From the IMG/VR virus record IMGVR_UViG_3300031569_000029, positions 1 through 28,698 of that record: a DNA stretch of 28,698 bases; one strand, written 5' to 3'. Both the position numbers and the translations under genes were made by a program. Shown here one piece after another: positions 28,633 to 28,698 of this stretch (position 1 is its first letter; the number at the start of each line of letters is the position of its first letter). Under the pieces are notes generated by a model. The model saw only the letters and a program-made list of their open reading frames with translations, was not told the origin of the DNA and did no database searches. Origin of the DNA: a virus.

Positions 28633-28698
28633 TTATGGTGTTATATTATTTTTATTATGTATCTTTTCCTGTACAGCAATTTCATAGTCGTTTTTAGC
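28633..28698 (-). CDS. C-terminal fragment of an upstream gene (window edge)
   Basis: From the window edge the frame reads AKNDYEIAVQEKIHNKNNITP, then TAA at 28635-28633, 2 nt before the next gene's ATG. This fits a gene cut by the window. A second frame is also open for 18 codons to a TAA, so the frame assignment is tentative. No function can be proposed. Confidence 0.3.
   Translation of the reverse strand, partial: AKNDYEIAVQEKIHNKNNITP

Overview
The window looks like part of a double-stranded DNA tailed phage (or prophage) of a Bacteroidota host, most likely a flavobacterium. The sequence is AT-rich and every credible gene lies on the minus strand, so transcription runs from high to low coordinates. 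Most starts follow A-rich leaders rather than Shine-Dalgarno sequences, and candidate promoters carry the Bacteroidota -7 box TAnnTTTG. The long tape-measure protein points to a siphovirus-like virion. No integrase, large terminase, DNA polymerase or tRNA was recognised, so the rest of the genome lies outside the window.

Layout in transcription order. (1) 28.7-18.7 kb: tail genes. These are a tail protein fused to a LamG-like lectin domain, two large tail-tip or baseplate-type proteins, a small jelly-roll-like protein, a tail-completion-like protein and a TP901-type tape measure. (2) 18.7-17.8 kb: three small genes (Cys-rich, conserved unknown, helix-turn-helix). (3) 17.8-12.8 kb: head genes. 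These are a ClpP-type prohead protease with an in-frame scaffold, the major capsid protein, a probable tail-tube-like protein, a small protein, the portal and a connector-like protein. (4) 12.8-7.1 kb: appendage genes, including two paralogous multidomain carbohydrate-binding proteins and a holin-like coiled-coil membrane protein. (5) 7.1-6.2 kb: lysis genes, with an M15 peptidase endolysin and two small membrane proteins. (6) 6.2-6.1 kb: a gene-free regulatory island with an intrinsic terminator, direct repeats and promoter boxes. (7) 6.1-0 kb: a metallophosphoesterase, then the early/replication operon. That operon has HTH regulators, a possible ssDNA-annealing protein, a stand-alone DnaA domain IV protein, an SSB-like protein with an acidic tip, an O-like initiator with iteron-like repeats inside its gene, a DnaC-like helicase loader and small accessory genes including DUF3310.

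The initiator plus loader resemble the lambda O/P arrangement and would bring the host helicase to a phage origin. The DnaA-like and SSB-like proteins are likely partners. The head and tail blocks run in an order largely opposite to the common terminase-portal-protease-capsid-tail order. The most interesting signals are the candidate origin inside the initiator gene, a regulatory motif shared by the replication and capsid operons, the nested scaffold start, the 6.1-6.2 kb island and the spread of carbohydrate-binding modules through the tail proteins.
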